This document shows positions 49,401 to 56,689 of a stretch of 57,543 bases of DNA, piece by piece. Under the pieces are notes generated by a model. It ran no database searches. It was not told where the DNA came from and saw only the letters and a list, made by a program, of their open reading frames with translations. Numbering within the stretch: the stretch's first letter is position 1; each line of letters starts with the position of its first letter. Origin of the DNA: Elysia marginata (lineage: Eukaryota > Mollusca > Gastropoda > Plakobranchidae); NCBI GenBank assembly GCA_019649035.1, contig BMAT01000221.1, positions 292,419-349,961 of the forward strand, read 5' to 3'. Made by a program: the position numbers and the translations under genes.

Positions 49401-52400
49401 ATAGGTAAGTGTAATTTAACTTTTAAGGCCTACATCTCTGAACCTCTATGTGCATCTTGTGAAGGTTTTTTGTTTGTTTGTTGTATTTTTTTTGGAGCAC
49501 CACTAATAAAAACAGACACAGAAAAAAAACTTACTGGAGCTGCTGCTTTCCTCTCACCAGTACGCGGCCTGGCAGGAGTGGAAGTGTCGGCTGGTGATCC
49601 AGAAATTGCAGAAGTGTCAGCTCTAGCTAGTCGAGCTGCTGGAGACATAAGAGTCGTGCCCCCTGTCTGACTTAGCTCTTGGTTTAACTTTCCATAGTCT
49701 AATGTGCCATCAGCTGCTTTCTCCAAGTTCTGTGTTACAACAAACATTGAATAATTTTCAATTTTTATTGCATTGTTGACATAGCTATCATCAAAGTCAT
49801 GATAAAAGGAAGTGGCCTCAAAGAGTAACTTTTATATAACAGCAAGCTTGTAAAAAGAAAAATTACTTGCAGCAGATCAATATTGTATACCCAAATTGAT
49901 TTGCTTTATTTTTTTTTTATCATGCATGCCCAGAATGTAAAAAAAAACTTGTCTTTCGAAATTGAAATATCTTGCAATCAATAGACTAAAAAATAGCAAT
50001 CGAAAACTAATTTCAAAATAAAAAGAAAAACAAAGACTTAAATATAAGACAAAATTAAAAGATCTATTCAAAACCTGGAAACCTTCAACCATATTTTCCC
50101 ATAGTATTTAACGGTCCACTGTCTATGAGGAGGATGTAAACACACCTGAAAAAAATTGTGCTTGTCTGCTATTTCATCCAGTGTGTCAAAGCCAGGGTTT
50201 TCTCTATTTATTCCAGATTGAGCTCCGTCATAGCTTGCTAAAATAATTTTTTTTTTTAAACAAAGAATAAAAAAAAAATTTTATGAATTTGATAATCAAT
50301 CACACTTTAAAACATCAAATAAATCTTACTTATAAACCCTGCTCCTAAAAAGGTAAAGGTTAATTGAACGAGTCAGTGCACCAAAAATTTTTAAATAAAG
50401 TTTCAGTTATTACTTCACAACATATACAACAACTAAAGCCACATGAAACTACCTACCACCACTATTAGAACTACAATATTATCAGTACTTATTTGGCCAC
50501 ACAAACAAGCATTATAAAATAATAAAAAAAAGTTTATTAAGTACAAGTAATATGTGTGGGATATTTATGTAAAGATCATCAATGTCTTTTTCTTTTCATG
50601 TTGACATAGTCACAAGAAATCAACAACAAAAAATTGTGGACTGTAAGAACAAGGACGCCACAAGAGTTTGAAAATTTTCTTGTAATTTTTTTAGTAAAAG
50701 AATGTCATGACTCTCTGAATGTCATAACCCTCTAGCACTTTCCACATTAGTTTCTGTATTTAATGATAAAAGAAGGTACAGGGGTTTTCTGCTCAACTTC
50801 ATTTTTCGACTGCAGCTTTAATTGTGGGTGACAAGTCAAAAGTTTTCAATTATTTAAATTTTAAGATATAGATATCTACTGTCATCTTCAATTGGTTTCC
50901 GAAACATGACCTTTAATAAGCAAATTAACAGGGGAGAGAGGGAGAAAAGACCTGAGAAGAAAACACTTAGAAAAAAACCAGGATATTTAAGCAAGTGAAC
51001 CACTCCTTTTCTTATTTGTCTCAGCAAATTGCACAGGTGCGACAACATTATTAAGAGAAAAGGTCAGACTTCAGGTTTTACATCGGATTTGATATCTATC
51101 TTCGCCCCCCCCCCCCGCTTTTCAAAAAAAAAAAACCAACAAAATTTACCTGAAGTATCAATGCTTGAATCATGTATGGAAATCCTGAAAATATTAATCA
51201 AAACAATATTTGTTCCATTTAAAACTTATAACAGTTTAACAGTTTATACACATGTATGAACAAAATTACAAAAATAAAAAAGGAACAATATTCCCACCTC
51301 ACTCTACTCCTTCTTTCCCCAATGAAAAAATTTCTATGCATTTATTATTCTAAAGTTTTGTCTCACGAGTTTGAAGATTATAGAGTAATTGGTAATCATT
51401 AAAAGGTCAATTTCCATTTTTATCCTTTATCGAAACACATACTGGTTAGTTTTCCAGTTCATATATGAAATAAATAACCCTAAGTATTTAAATATTCTAT
51501 TATAAATAGATGCAGATTTTTAAAAACTTCTCTAATATATCTTTATGGTTTTAATCTCATTTTTCATCTCATGGGGAGAGATGGCAATAATATAAATTTG
51601 GAGCTCAAATTGGGCTGTTATCATGTCCCCTTCTTTCATGGAAGTGGTTATCATGTGTTCTTCAATATATTACTGACTTACCTGCAAATTTTTATTAACT
51701 TCTTCAAAACATCTTTATGGTTTTCATTGCTCTATGTTTTTTATATTTATGGAGAGAGATGACATTATGAACTCACACTGGGTTGATATCCTTTCCCCTT
51801 CTTTCATGGAAGTGGTTGTCATGTTCCTCAGATTTCTCAGAGACTGCGTCAAAGGGGTGTAAAATTCACACGATTTAAGTAAAAATAGAGACAAATAGTA
51901 CATTTCAAAGACAAAGCTGAGAAAAAGTTTCAGTTAAAGCCAAGCAAAAAAAGAAGACGCTACATGAAACATAAAAACAGCGGATACATTACTCAAAACT
52001 GAAATGAATAATAATAATATTCATATTTAGCTGATTTTTTTGTTTTTGTTTAACATTCAAGAAAAGTAAAAAATGACTTCCCAAATATTTCAGGGCAATT
52101 TAAAAAAAATTTCTTGAAGACAAAAATGACAAGACATATTTTGCCTACACTTCTATAACTTTTGAAAAGGAAGAAAAATGATAAATATGTATTTTTAAAA
52201 TAAAGTTGCTTGACTCAAAAATGCTAAGAAACAAATTTAAAAACTAGACTTACAACAATCAGATTTAGACAAAACAAGCAGAAAATTACATTGTTCAGGA
52301 AGCATTTTCAATCATTTTCATTGGCATTTTAAATACCTAATACAAGATTGAATCATTTAACTAGTCAAACTCTGACGTGGAAAAAACAGTCTGATTGCCA

Positions 52401-55400
52401 AGAATTAAAGAGACCCTGACAAATCATTACTTCGGCTTCCTTTTATGCACTTTGTTTGCAAGGTGCACACTCAAAAACTATTCAGAGAATAAGTACAATA
52501 ATGGCAGGGATAAAAAATTGTTGTACACTGTGAGCCTCAAATCAATTCAAAAGTTAACTTTAAAAGCAGATGATAATTTTAATAATATTGAAAAAGCATG
52601 GTTTAAAAATCTTTTTTTGTTTTTCATTTACATATTTGGTCACTTGATATAACATTATATGAAACAGAAATTATTCCTATGTTCCAAATTGAAACATCAA
52701 ACTTTCATAGAATCTTTGTCCCAGCTGCAGTTACAGCTGCAAGTTACAATGCTTTTAGATATATATCTCTTCAAAATCAAATAATCTCTGATTTGATGTA
52801 TTTTAATCAATATTTATGCAGGAGTTTTTTTTTACATTTTTTTCCACATTTACCCAAAAAAAGTTAACAAAAATGTCCTACCTTATTTCGTCTTGACTAA
52901 TATGTGCATGATCTTATTAACAAAACTTTTTGGCTTTATCTTCAGTTCTGAAAACCATATTTTACTGAACATGAATCCTCCTACTAAGATAAAACATATT
53001 TGATTTGACCACCCCATTTGCCCATGCTTATTGTGGGTATGAGATACAAACTAAGATTTTTATAACTGATGTTTTTCTTTACAATCTATTTACAGGTGAT
53101 TATAGAATTTATACAAAGCCTTTAAACCATATGTGCATTAATGCAAATGTTATTTGTCTATGAGTTCTAAACTTTTTGCAAGTGACTGAAGATAAAATGA
53201 CACTAGAAACACCCACTGAAACAACAGGCAAAAAAAGTGTCCGTGAGCTTTTATTAATTTGTGACACAAAGAGTAGTTTATACAATAGCTAGCTTGAAGA
53301 CTTGTAGGATATAATTACAACAAATACACTCGAATTCCTATTTTTCAGTACAAATATATAAACAAATAGGAAAAAAGATTTTCTACTATCATAGAACCTT
53401 AGAGACCCAAACTTCCAATGTCCTAAAACTTTGCAAAAAGGGATTTGATTTCTTGTGTTTTCTTGACAATCAGAAGCAGTTGACTAAAAAAGTTTATTTA
53501 AATATTAACATAAAACAAGGCATGCATGTTTTTTCATTTTAAATTTCCAGAGAATTAAAAAGTTCACGAAAATATGCAATTTCTACCATGAAAATCTTAT
53601 TTTGAGTAATAGGTGACCATCCTATCAATAAGCAATAGCATAATGAGATGGTTAAGAGAGAAAAGACCTGAATAGATAAATTGTAAAAAGTTATATGCTT
53701 ACAAGACTATAATTTAATAAGTAAACCTGCTTACCATAGGAATTCAATTAAAAGAAAAAACGAACTAGCAAGTGATAGATCAAAAATAGTTTCTATTTTC
53801 TGAACTACTTCTCAGTGAAATACAGTAGAGGATATGAATAAACCATGCAAAAGGGCTTTGAGATACCTGCCGGACTCTCGTCTAGCAAAAGAGAGAGGGG
53901 ATACTACTTCATTAAATACAATTGTAATTTAGAAAAGGATGGAAGGCCAATCCAACAAACAATTTTGTAAACCACATCCATGGTCTTGAATTGATAACCC
54001 TATAAACCTTCAGACTTTGGAAAAAATCATATCTTCCTATATATCAAGCGAGAACCAAATGAACCAATCCCTTCATGATCAAAGATATATATATAATTAT
54101 GATTATGGGCCTGTTGTTATACATAAGAGCATGTGTGCTGGTCAGCTGCCAAATAATAAAATTGTCTTCAATTGTTGAGATATAAATAAAATGTATACAA
54201 TTACCACTTGTTTTGCTGGTAATAAATCTCTCAATTACTAGATCAAAGGCTGCTATGGATTGGCCTTTATTTATTGAGCCTTGGCAAAAATGGATCTGCA
54301 TTAGCATGTTCTACATTAGTTTAAAATAATATTGTACCAAATTTTATTCTTTTATACAGCCCGTTCATGTTTTTTTTTAATTTCATGAACAAGGGACACT
54401 TATTTAAAGAATGAATCTCATCTGGTGGAAACAAATTGATCAAGTTCATAAATTCGAGTACAAAAAGACCATAGTATGAAAATTGTAATTACTATACTCA
54501 AGATTTATCAATAAGTTTTAAATTTAAAAATCCGGAAATGCATTTTTCATTTAAACTTACTGTCTTCCAAGCTGTCTTTGCTCATAGACCTTGAACCTCT
54601 GACTTTTCCTGGTGAAATCTGGATTAAAAAACAAAACAAAGTAGATCAAAATAAAATAGAGAGAAAGAGGCAAATAGAGAGGTCATCAATTTTGCTTACC
54701 CAACATTTTACTTGGGTGGTGAGAAGTCAATCATAATTTCTACAAGTTGTTTTAAGATTTAAAAGAAGTTGAATTTGTTTGGGTGAGCTAACAGCCTAGC
54801 AGGGTTAAATTGCTAATTCTTGATTCTGCATCTGCTGAAGAGCACCTCTACTGACCTGTGTGTTTTTTAAATAACTGACTAATAGCTAAATAGGTTCTTG
54901 GTATGTTATTGTCATAATTTTTTTTTTAAGCAATATTATTGTCTGAAGATTTTTGCATGCTTGTATTGTTTGAGAAACAGGGATGCCACTCAAATTTTCA
55001 AAAATAAATTGAAAACCCTGGTGCTGTTTTTGTGTAAATAAAATGTGTTTCTTGGGGGCAATAAACCGTCATTGTTTGTGGGATTAACCTCTTCAAATTT
55101 GAATGTTCAGTCAGTATCTCACACTATAAAAAAGGGAAAAAACAACTGAAAACTTTTGTGTTTATTTTTGACGGCAAAGAGAATTCGATTTCAAAGTGAT
55201 TTTAATGGTCTTCTGTGAAAAACATTAAGTATATTTTTACCATGTATTTACCTAGAGGAGAACAAGATTAAAAACAAAATGTTCCTACTTGTCTCTTTGA
55301 CTTTTGTGGGTCCCTGCGTCCTGACCTCCTTGGTGACACAGGCTGCTTAGAAGTTTTTACTGGGCTTCCAGCTTTCTCTCTATTAGTGGCATTGTGATTA

Positions 55401-56642
55401 CTTTTGGACTTAGTTTCTCCATGTGCTCTTGATCTTCCTGGAGAGTCGGGTTTCTTTGTTTTTATGAAACTTTTACTTTTACCTGTAGAAAAAACGGCTT
55501 GATATAGTGCATTGAAAGAATTTTTTTGGAATGAGGAAGAGAAAGAGAGAGGGGGTAGCCGGTAGCAGGTACCATGCAAGATCTGGTAGTGAATGGATTC
55601 AAAACTTCCAATTAAAATTTGGGAAATTTGATCTCACAAGAACTTATCCAATAAAGAATAATTGTGATTCTGTGCTTTTACTGGACTGATGTAAAATAAT
55701 AAGTATAAAATGACAGGCAGTCAGAAACTAGTAAAAACACTATTTTGGTTGCTGTCAATTTGAACCTGAAAAGCAATATTAATTTCTTGTAGCAACACAT
55801 AATATTGTATTCATTGACTATAAGCATTTTAATTATGGATAAAAGCAGCACATAATGACTAACAACATAAATTATCCTTTCAATGATTATTTAAATTTCT
55901 AAAAACCAACATAAAATGCCCTTTCAGACTACAACAGATTGTCTTTAATGATTTTCTCTGATGCAAGATCCCCTTCATCGGTCTTGTACTCTGCCAAGAT
56001 GAAAGGTCATAATTATTTTATAAATGGATAATTTCAAAGAAAGCCCAGAGGGGATAGATTGATTGAATTTTTTTCAAAGGACATATCATACCAATAGAAA
56101 ATTCTAGAGTGTCATATTATAAAATTTGAGTACAAGGCACTTACTTTTCTTAATACTGTCATCATCTGAATCGTTGGCCCACCAAAGAGTAGAGGGTTTA
56201 ACTTCTTTCACATTTTTTACAGGTTTGTCTAAGAGCTGTTTGATTTTCTCAGTATCATCTTTTGATGAATATGACTGTGGATATTTAAGACAAGGAATGG
56301 TAATAAAGGTAAAAAAAAAAGAATAAATATTAAAAGCTTTCTTATATCCAATAACAACTGACGTTTAACATGGTGTTTATTTTTTTATATTACATGCACA
56401 AAATTTTAGAGAGCATATAAGTATAAAGATATATTGAGACTATGAGAGTATATAGCTTGTATTAATGAAAAAACTTCTGTTTGTCTTAAAAAATATTAAT
56501 TAATAGTAAATGGCAACAATGGAACAAGCCTAATATCTTCATGAATTAAAGTATAACGACTGATTATTTTACTTACAGTTTTCAAAAATGCCTCGAAAGT
56601 TGAATCCAAATCTTCTTGTGACCACCGTTTTGATTTTGCCAT
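22302..56642 (-). CDS. CEP162: CEP162 homologue, centriole distal-end / transition-zone protein (33 coding exons)
   Basis: Thirty-three exons on the minus strand (listed separately) join in phase into 1434 aa, close to human CEP162 (about 1400). CEP162 binds axonemal microtubules at the distal end of mother centrioles and promotes transition-zone assembly. Seen here: N-terminus RWSQEDLDSTFEAFLK (human FSQEELDKEFEQFMK), a WW-acidic motif LWWANDSDDD (52-61; human PWWITEDD), FIKTKK, TLDYGKLNQEL (human SIDYSRLNKEL), ALMDSLES, YAHVQSSGYGRPTSP (human YASVRSSGYGKPSSP), then a coiled coil from about residue 630 to the end with RWYAENQELLDK (904-915), KAADAKKIKDLERQ, RRHPNSLPA, YQPHTFTDSG and C-terminal LDSILEVLKTLQRQG. 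Residues about 66-580 are disordered and rich in SP-K/R sites. Intron 24 uses a GC donor. No required exon is lost in the gaps, though extra optional exons there cannot be excluded. Confidence 0.96.
22774..22950 (-). CDS. CEP162: CEP162 coding exon 32
   Basis: Residues 1344-1402. EMRHFESLEDKL aligns with human EMKHFVGLEKKI, and EKWKRVVDVKN with EKWKRLAQLKN. Acceptor CTTTAG|GAG, donor CAG|GTAAGT. Confidence 0.96.
23290..23439 (-). CDS. CEP162: CEP162 coding exon 31
   Basis: Residues 1294-1343, coiled coil; VMISHLKSQL (human VLIRHFQSQV) and ending HTHAP (human NHTP). Donor CCA|GTGAGT. Confidence 0.95.
23493..23663. repeat. CAGT-ended MITE-like element in CEP162 intron 30
   Basis: The right end reads ATTATACTGTA (inverted CAGTATAAT), and the left end carries CGAGTCCAGAGTTCATATAA, like the ends at 25114 and 35040. 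The terminal repeats are degenerate. Confidence 0.4.
24003..24119 (-). CDS. CEP162: CEP162 coding exon 30
   Basis: Residues 1255-1293, coiled coil; KSKHQQEVQRMIANQALHSS, then RVTELQGKCDTQE (human KVAELNRKIATQE). Donor GAG|GTAAAA. Confidence 0.95.
24469..24576 (-). CDS. CEP162: CEP162 coding exon 29
   Basis: Residues 1219-1254, coiled coil VEQLQLELDQQRVDLRRSLA and following. Accepted from an unbroken phase-0 frame and splice sites (CACTAG|GTA, CAG|GTTAGC). Confidence 0.93.
25114..25300. repeat. CAGTG-ended MITE-like element
   Basis: Left end CAGTGCAGTCAGCTTAAGTT; right end, read inverted, CAGTGGAGCCCACTTCATTC. Degenerate terminal inverted repeats; the left end is preceded by TA. Confidence 0.55.
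25335..25400. repeat. TTCCAGGAC repeat fragment, copy A
   Basis: Shares TTCAAGTACTTTTCCAGGAC and CAAATTCCAGGACCA-like blocks with 27815-27946. Probably a fragment of a dispersed DNA transposon. Confidence 0.5.
26525..27230. repeat. GA-rich low-complexity tract
   Basis: Long purine-rich run on the plus strand with many GAGAGA blocks and interspersed AAAGAAGAG and TGTGTG units. The CEP162 pre-mRNA therefore carries a CU-rich tract here. The short open frames in it are compositional artefacts. Confidence 0.75.
27815..27946. repeat. TTCCAGGAC repeat fragment, copy B, with CAGGGTTCCC end
   Basis: Three TTCCAGGAC/TTCTAGGAT units, ending CCGCGCGGGAACCCTG, i.e. a CAGGGTTCCC terminus read inverted. 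That terminus resembles hAT-type elements, so this is probably one end of a non-autonomous transposon abutting CEP162 exon 28. Confidence 0.5.
27983..28128 (-). CDS. CEP162: CEP162 coding exon 28
   Basis: Residues 1170 (split) to 1218. Short basic linker RKGQSSAGKSRWPPYPEA, then YQPHTFTDSGATKLLEENQ, which aligns with human YQPHTFTDSHVSEVLQENY. Donor AAA|GTGAGT. Confidence 0.96.
28470..28607 (-). CDS. CEP162: CEP162 coding exon 27
   Basis: Residues 1124 (split) to 1169 plus one base, coiled coil ending ILQRTVEKLRTQ (human DLSKTVERLQKD). Acceptor CTTCAG|AT, donor G|GTCAGT. Confidence 0.94.
28608..29991 (-). other. CEP162: CEP162 intron 26
   Basis: 1.4 kb of AT-rich sequence with no exon, recognisable repeat or RNA gene seen. 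Confidence 0.6.
29992..30208 (-). CDS. CEP162: CEP162 coding exon 26
   Basis: Residues 1052-1123 plus one base. LQFEERISDLEQQLSLYQ aligns with human IQYEQRLEQQEQLL, and ALERELDQVKD with ALEKELDDIKE. Acceptor ACCCAG|CTC. Confidence 0.95.
31082..31330 (-). CDS. CEP162: CEP162 coding exon 25
   Basis: Residues 969-1051. VKEMEQVIRRRHPNSLPA aligns with human VKEMEGILKRRYPNSLPA, and KKLEAELESKDENAQHDLR with KKLEADLEGKDEDAKKSLR. Acceptor CACCAG|GTG, donor AAG|GTTGGT. Confidence 0.97.
31376..31690. repeat. tandem duplication inside CEP162 intron 24
   Basis: 31376-31493 and 31535-31690 share ATAGCTACCTAAAGAGAAAA / GTAGCTACCTAAATAGAAAA and GATTAAAACCAGACATGAAT / TATTAAAACAAGACATGAAT, in the same order. 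A decayed local duplication of about 155 bp. Confidence 0.7.
31919..32002 (-). CDS. CEP162: CEP162 coding exon 24 (GC donor)
   Basis: Residues 941-968. AGRKLEENKMRNKEKAADAK, then KIKDLERQ; human KDKAADAKKIQDLERQ. It ends CAG|GCAAGT, a GC-AG intron: the only in-frame continuation matching the family (LERQ-VKEMEQ) uses this GC donor. Confidence 0.95.
32653..32814 (-). CDS. CEP162: CEP162 coding exon 23
   Basis: Residues 887-940. RWYAENQELLDKSNAKIRA aligns with human QWYAENQELLDKDALRLRE; the most conserved stretch of the protein. Acceptor CCCCAG|GAA, donor GAG|GTGAGA. Confidence 0.97.
33320..33463 (-). CDS. CEP162: CEP162 coding exon 22
   Basis: Residues 839-886, coiled coil; RVQENQTRELRQMQQSQFEL, then KEKDALAKLLADSL. 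Acceptor TCTCAG|CGT, donor AAG|GTAGAT. Confidence 0.94.
33976..34492. other. assembly gap (517 N) in CEP162 intron 21
   Basis: Exons 21 and 22 join in phase 0 across the gap, so no exon is required here. Confidence 1.
35040..35110. repeat. end of a CAGT-family element
   Basis: CAGTAGAGTCCACATTACTT matches the inverted right end at 25300 (CAGTGGAGCCCACTTCATTC) in most positions. The opposite end was not located. Confidence 0.35.
35265..35630. repeat. degenerate minisatellite with higher-order period about 192 bp
   Basis: Repeated units of about 40-50 bp (AATCTGTTATNAAGTCTCTTTCTTTATC...). TTATTAAGTCTCTTTCTTTA recurs at 35330 and 35522, with both copies followed by similar text (GATCCCC, CTATTTAATCTCTTATATGA, AGCCTCTT). 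Confidence 0.75.
35719..35869 (-). CDS. CEP162: CEP162 coding exon 21
   Basis: Residues 788 (split) to 838; QELEMKNSELQNKGVITSLA and RVAHLEGELAEAK. Coiled coil interrupted by an Ala/Gly-rich segment. Acceptor CATGTAG|A, donor AAG|GTTAGC. Confidence 0.92.
36095..36235 (+). repeat. SINE-like fragment with B box
   Basis: GGTTCAAATCC at 36095-36105 is an exact pol III B-box match, but no A box lies upstream, so it is not a tRNA gene. The following 130 bases are GC-richer and contain the inverted pair CCTCAGGC / GCCTGAGG. Confidence 0.4.
36597..36825 (-). pseudogene. decayed intronic duplicate of CEP162 exon 20 3' half
   Basis: A tandem copy of about 36838-37030. Flanking text matches (TGCCTCCT, TAAGCTTAACTTTGAAAC, GACTTGTTT), and on the minus strand it keeps NQRLTSELNNF against real NQRLTAELNNI, with a surviving donor (AG|GTAGAA near 36757). 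Inclusion after exon 20, or in its place, gives a stop because the phases do not fit. Confidence 0.7.
36966..37143 (-). CDS. CEP162: CEP162 coding exon 20
   Basis: Residues 729 (split) to 787 plus two bases. REIQEQENLLAGYQAENKRL aligns with human KEIQEQETLLQGYQQENERL, and MFKENQRLTAEL with MFKENQSLFSEV. Acceptor GGCACAG|GT, donor AG|GTAAAA. Confidence 0.97.
37480..37558 (-). CDS. CEP162: CEP162 coding exon 19
   Basis: Residues 703-728 plus one base; LKEIEADKESKMKTSDGSPT, then AEGCEE. Acceptor AAACAG|TTG, donor A|GTGAGA. Confidence 0.9.
37726..37838 (-). CDS. CEP162: CEP162 coding exon 18
   Basis: Residues 665 (split) to 702. EEEVFALKQENFVLAAK aligns with human EKELFKLNQDNYILQAK. Coiled coil. 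Acceptor CTACAG|AG, donor AAG|GTAAAT. Confidence 0.95.
38326..38440 (-). CDS. CEP162: CEP162 coding exon 17
   Basis: Residues 627-664 plus one base; acidic HDISGDGVHHEPDTA, then the coiled coil EEVKDLRVQLVTERNSKVRL. Acceptor GACCAG|CAT, donor G|GTAGGT. Confidence 0.92.
38781..39257. mobile_element. CAGT-family inverted-repeat element in CEP162 intron 16
   Basis: Left end (T)ATAGTGAAACTC; right end, read inverted, CAGTAGAACCC. Inside these, CAGGAATAACGAGAACT (38792-38808) faces AGTTCTCGTTACTCCTG (39213-39229) with one mismatch. No transposase frame in about 475 bp. Confidence 0.6.
39439..39584 (-). CDS. CEP162: CEP162 coding exon 16
   Basis: Residues 578 (split) to 626; AKESVLASTDKFSPIQRML, then MEAVLESYLKEHQ. 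Acceptor TTCCCAG|CA (a CAGCAG tandem acceptor three bases on is possible), donor CAG|GTTAGC. Confidence 0.92.
39585..40815 (-). other. CEP162: CEP162 intron 15
   Basis: 1.2 kb, AT-rich, with no exon, repeat or RNA gene recognised. A somewhat GC-richer open frame near 39863-40132 has no splice-compatible neighbours. Confidence 0.6.
40816..41052 (-). CDS. CEP162: CEP162 coding exon 15
   Basis: Residues 499 (split) to 577 plus one base. YAHVQSSGYGRPTSP aligns with human YASVRSSGYGKPSSP. It is then strongly basic with repeated SP/TP sites (RSPVKG, TSPRRA, SSPFKN, ASPRG). Donor A|GTAAGT. Confidence 0.96.
41249..41330 (-). CDS. CEP162: CEP162 coding exon 14
   Basis: Residues 472-498 plus one base; TVKERGRPDIKSDVREKSMS and on. 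Disordered linker. Acceptor TTTCAG|ACT, donor G|GTAGCA. The right edge could be off by one or two bases from hand counting; phase supports it. Confidence 0.88.
41331..44527 (-). other. CEP162: CEP162 intron 13 (3.2 kb)
   Basis: AT-rich, no exon seen or required. Contains a GAT/CAT microsatellite (42460-42511). Short open frames have no family similarity. Confidence 0.6.
42460..42511. repeat. (GAT)n microsatellite
   Basis: GAT triplets, interrupted by GGCGATGGTGGATACAAT, inside CEP162 intron 13. Confidence 0.85.
44528..44619 (-). CDS. CEP162: CEP162 coding exon 13
   Basis: Residues 441 (split) to 471; QRQHRYVDAEDENDHSNNED, then TDIPQPVISV. Acidic disordered segment. Acceptor CTCACAG|GT, donor GTG|GTAATT. 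Confidence 0.9.
44670..44985. other. CpG-rich, promoter-like or repeat block inside CEP162 intron 12
   Basis: Less AT-rich than the surrounding intron. Contains a full CRE palindrome TGACGTCA (44956-44963), two CCAAT-type sites facing each other (TATTGG near 44805, CCAATCAG near 44855), inverted TCAATCTTAT / GTAAGATTGA, and a 14-bp palindrome CTGTACTAGTACAG (44935-44948). The gap at 45313 begins shortly after. Could be a TIR element or a cryptic promoter. Confidence 0.4.
45313..45986. other. assembly gap (674 N) in CEP162 intron 12
   Basis: Exons 12 and 13 join in phase 1 across it, so no coding exon is required here. Open frames that run through it are artefacts of the N run. Confidence 1.
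46279..46410 (-). CDS. CEP162: CEP162 coding exon 12
   Basis: Residues 397 (split) to 440 plus one base; DRSVGDIFREMDAIEQRG and YKSPRSVPSPR. Weak donor CTC|GTAAGG, chosen because it is the only phase-1 exit joining exon 13. Confidence 0.88.
46858..47058 (-). CDS. CEP162: CEP162 coding exon 11
   Basis: Residues 330 (split) to 396 plus one base; GTNTSREMEDLQRALQEAEL, corresponding to human SSSDVEALHQAYCHI, then a Gly/Asn/Gln linker. Acceptor CCCTAG|GC, donor G|GTAACA. Confidence 0.92.
47059..48411 (-). other. CEP162: CEP162 intron 10
   Basis: 1.35 kb of AT-rich sequence; no exon, repeat family or RNA gene recognised. Confidence 0.6.
48412..48525 (-). CDS. CEP162: CEP162 coding exon 10
   Basis: Residues 292 (split) to 329 plus one base. 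VALMDSLESTFNTSASPKIT aligns with human NVVLLDSLDSVAEV. Acceptor CACTCAG|TG, donor G|GTTTGA. Confidence 0.93.
48876..48912 (-). CDS. CEP162: CEP162 coding exon 9 (37-bp microexon)
   Basis: Residues 280-291 plus one base; DSSGQKPSMLSR, corresponding to human EEKTGMLAN. Too short to detect except by phase and splice sites (GTTTCAG|GAT, G|GTAGGA). Confidence 0.88.
49535..49729 (-). CDS. CEP162: CEP162 coding exon 8
   Basis: Residues 215-279. NLEKAADGTLDYGKLNQELS aligns with human RLEKGLTSSIDYSRLNKELD. Then Ala/Thr/Pro-rich. Acceptor AACACAG|AAC, donor CCA|GTAAGT. Confidence 0.95.
50146..50237 (-). CDS. CEP162: CEP162 coding exon 7
   Basis: Residues 184 (split) to 214; NPGFDTLDEIADKHNFFQ aligns with human GVGLDTLEEQEEKEQFF. 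Acceptor TTTTAG|CA, donor CAG|GTGTGT. Confidence 0.94.
51150..51184 (-). CDS. CEP162: CEP162 coding exon 6 (35-bp microexon)
   Basis: Residues 172 (split) to 183 plus one base; ISIHDSSIDTS, corresponding to human LLSTDSLETN. Acceptor TTTTCAG|G, donor G|GTAAAT. Confidence 0.85.
51511..51670 (-). pseudogene. decayed tandem copy of CEP162 exon 5 and its flanks
   Basis: Aligns with 51683-51842 at an offset of about 172 bp (TGCAGATTTTT / TGCAAATTTTT, CTTTATGGTTTT, CCCCTTCTTTCATGGAAGTG). On the minus strand the exon-like part keeps AACCACTTCCATGAAAGAAG but has a 2-bp insertion, and the donor GT is lost, so it cannot act as an exon. Confidence 0.8.
51777..51843 (-). CDS. CEP162: CEP162 coding exon 5
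   Basis: Residues 150 (split) to 171 plus two bases; ISEKSEEHDNHFHERRGKDI, with SEKSEE facing human EEESAEK. Found because exons 4 and 6 have incompatible phases without it. Acceptor GACGCAG|TC, donor GT|GTGAGT. Confidence 0.85.
51844..54560 (-). other. CEP162: CEP162 intron 4 (2.7 kb)
   Basis: AT-rich with many homopolymer runs; no exon, RNA gene or clear repeat family identified. Confidence 0.55.
54561..54618 (-). CDS. CEP162: CEP162 coding exon 4
   Basis: Residues 131-149 plus one base; ISPGKVRGSRSMSKDSLED. Basic linker followed by the start of an acidic stretch. Acceptor AATCCAG|ATT, donor A|GTAAGT. Confidence 0.9.
55289..55482 (-). CDS. CEP162: CEP162 coding exon 3
   Basis: Residues 66 (split) to 130. 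FIKTKKPDSPGRSR (human YLKTKKTSQP), then very basic with AGSPVKTSKQPVSPRRSG. Acceptor CTACAG|GT, donor CAA|GTAGGA. Confidence 0.94.
56145..56274 (-). CDS. CEP162: CEP162 coding exon 2
   Basis: Residues 23-65 plus one base; contains STLWWANDSDDDSIKK, facing the human VPWWITEDDFKDD motif. Acceptor CCACAG|TCA, donor A|GTAAGT. Confidence 0.95.
56577..56642 (-). CDS. CEP162: CEP162 coding exon 1 (start)
   Basis: Residues 1-22, start codon at 56642-56640 in the context GAACCATGG. KRWSQEDLDSTFEAFLKT aligns with human CFSQEELDKEFEQFMKE. Donor ACT|GTAAGT. Confidence 0.94.
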
Positions 56643-56689
56643 GGTTCTTTTTTACAAATTAGGTTTTGAAGTAACCCTGGTATGGAAGT
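56643..56689 (-). other. CEP162: CEP162 5' UTR part of the first coding exon
   Basis: The sequence just upstream of the ATG is preceded on the minus strand by a good acceptor (TTTCTTATTCAG|ACTTCC, AG at 56691-56690). This suggests at least one non-coding exon further upstream, which was not located. Confidence 0.5.
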
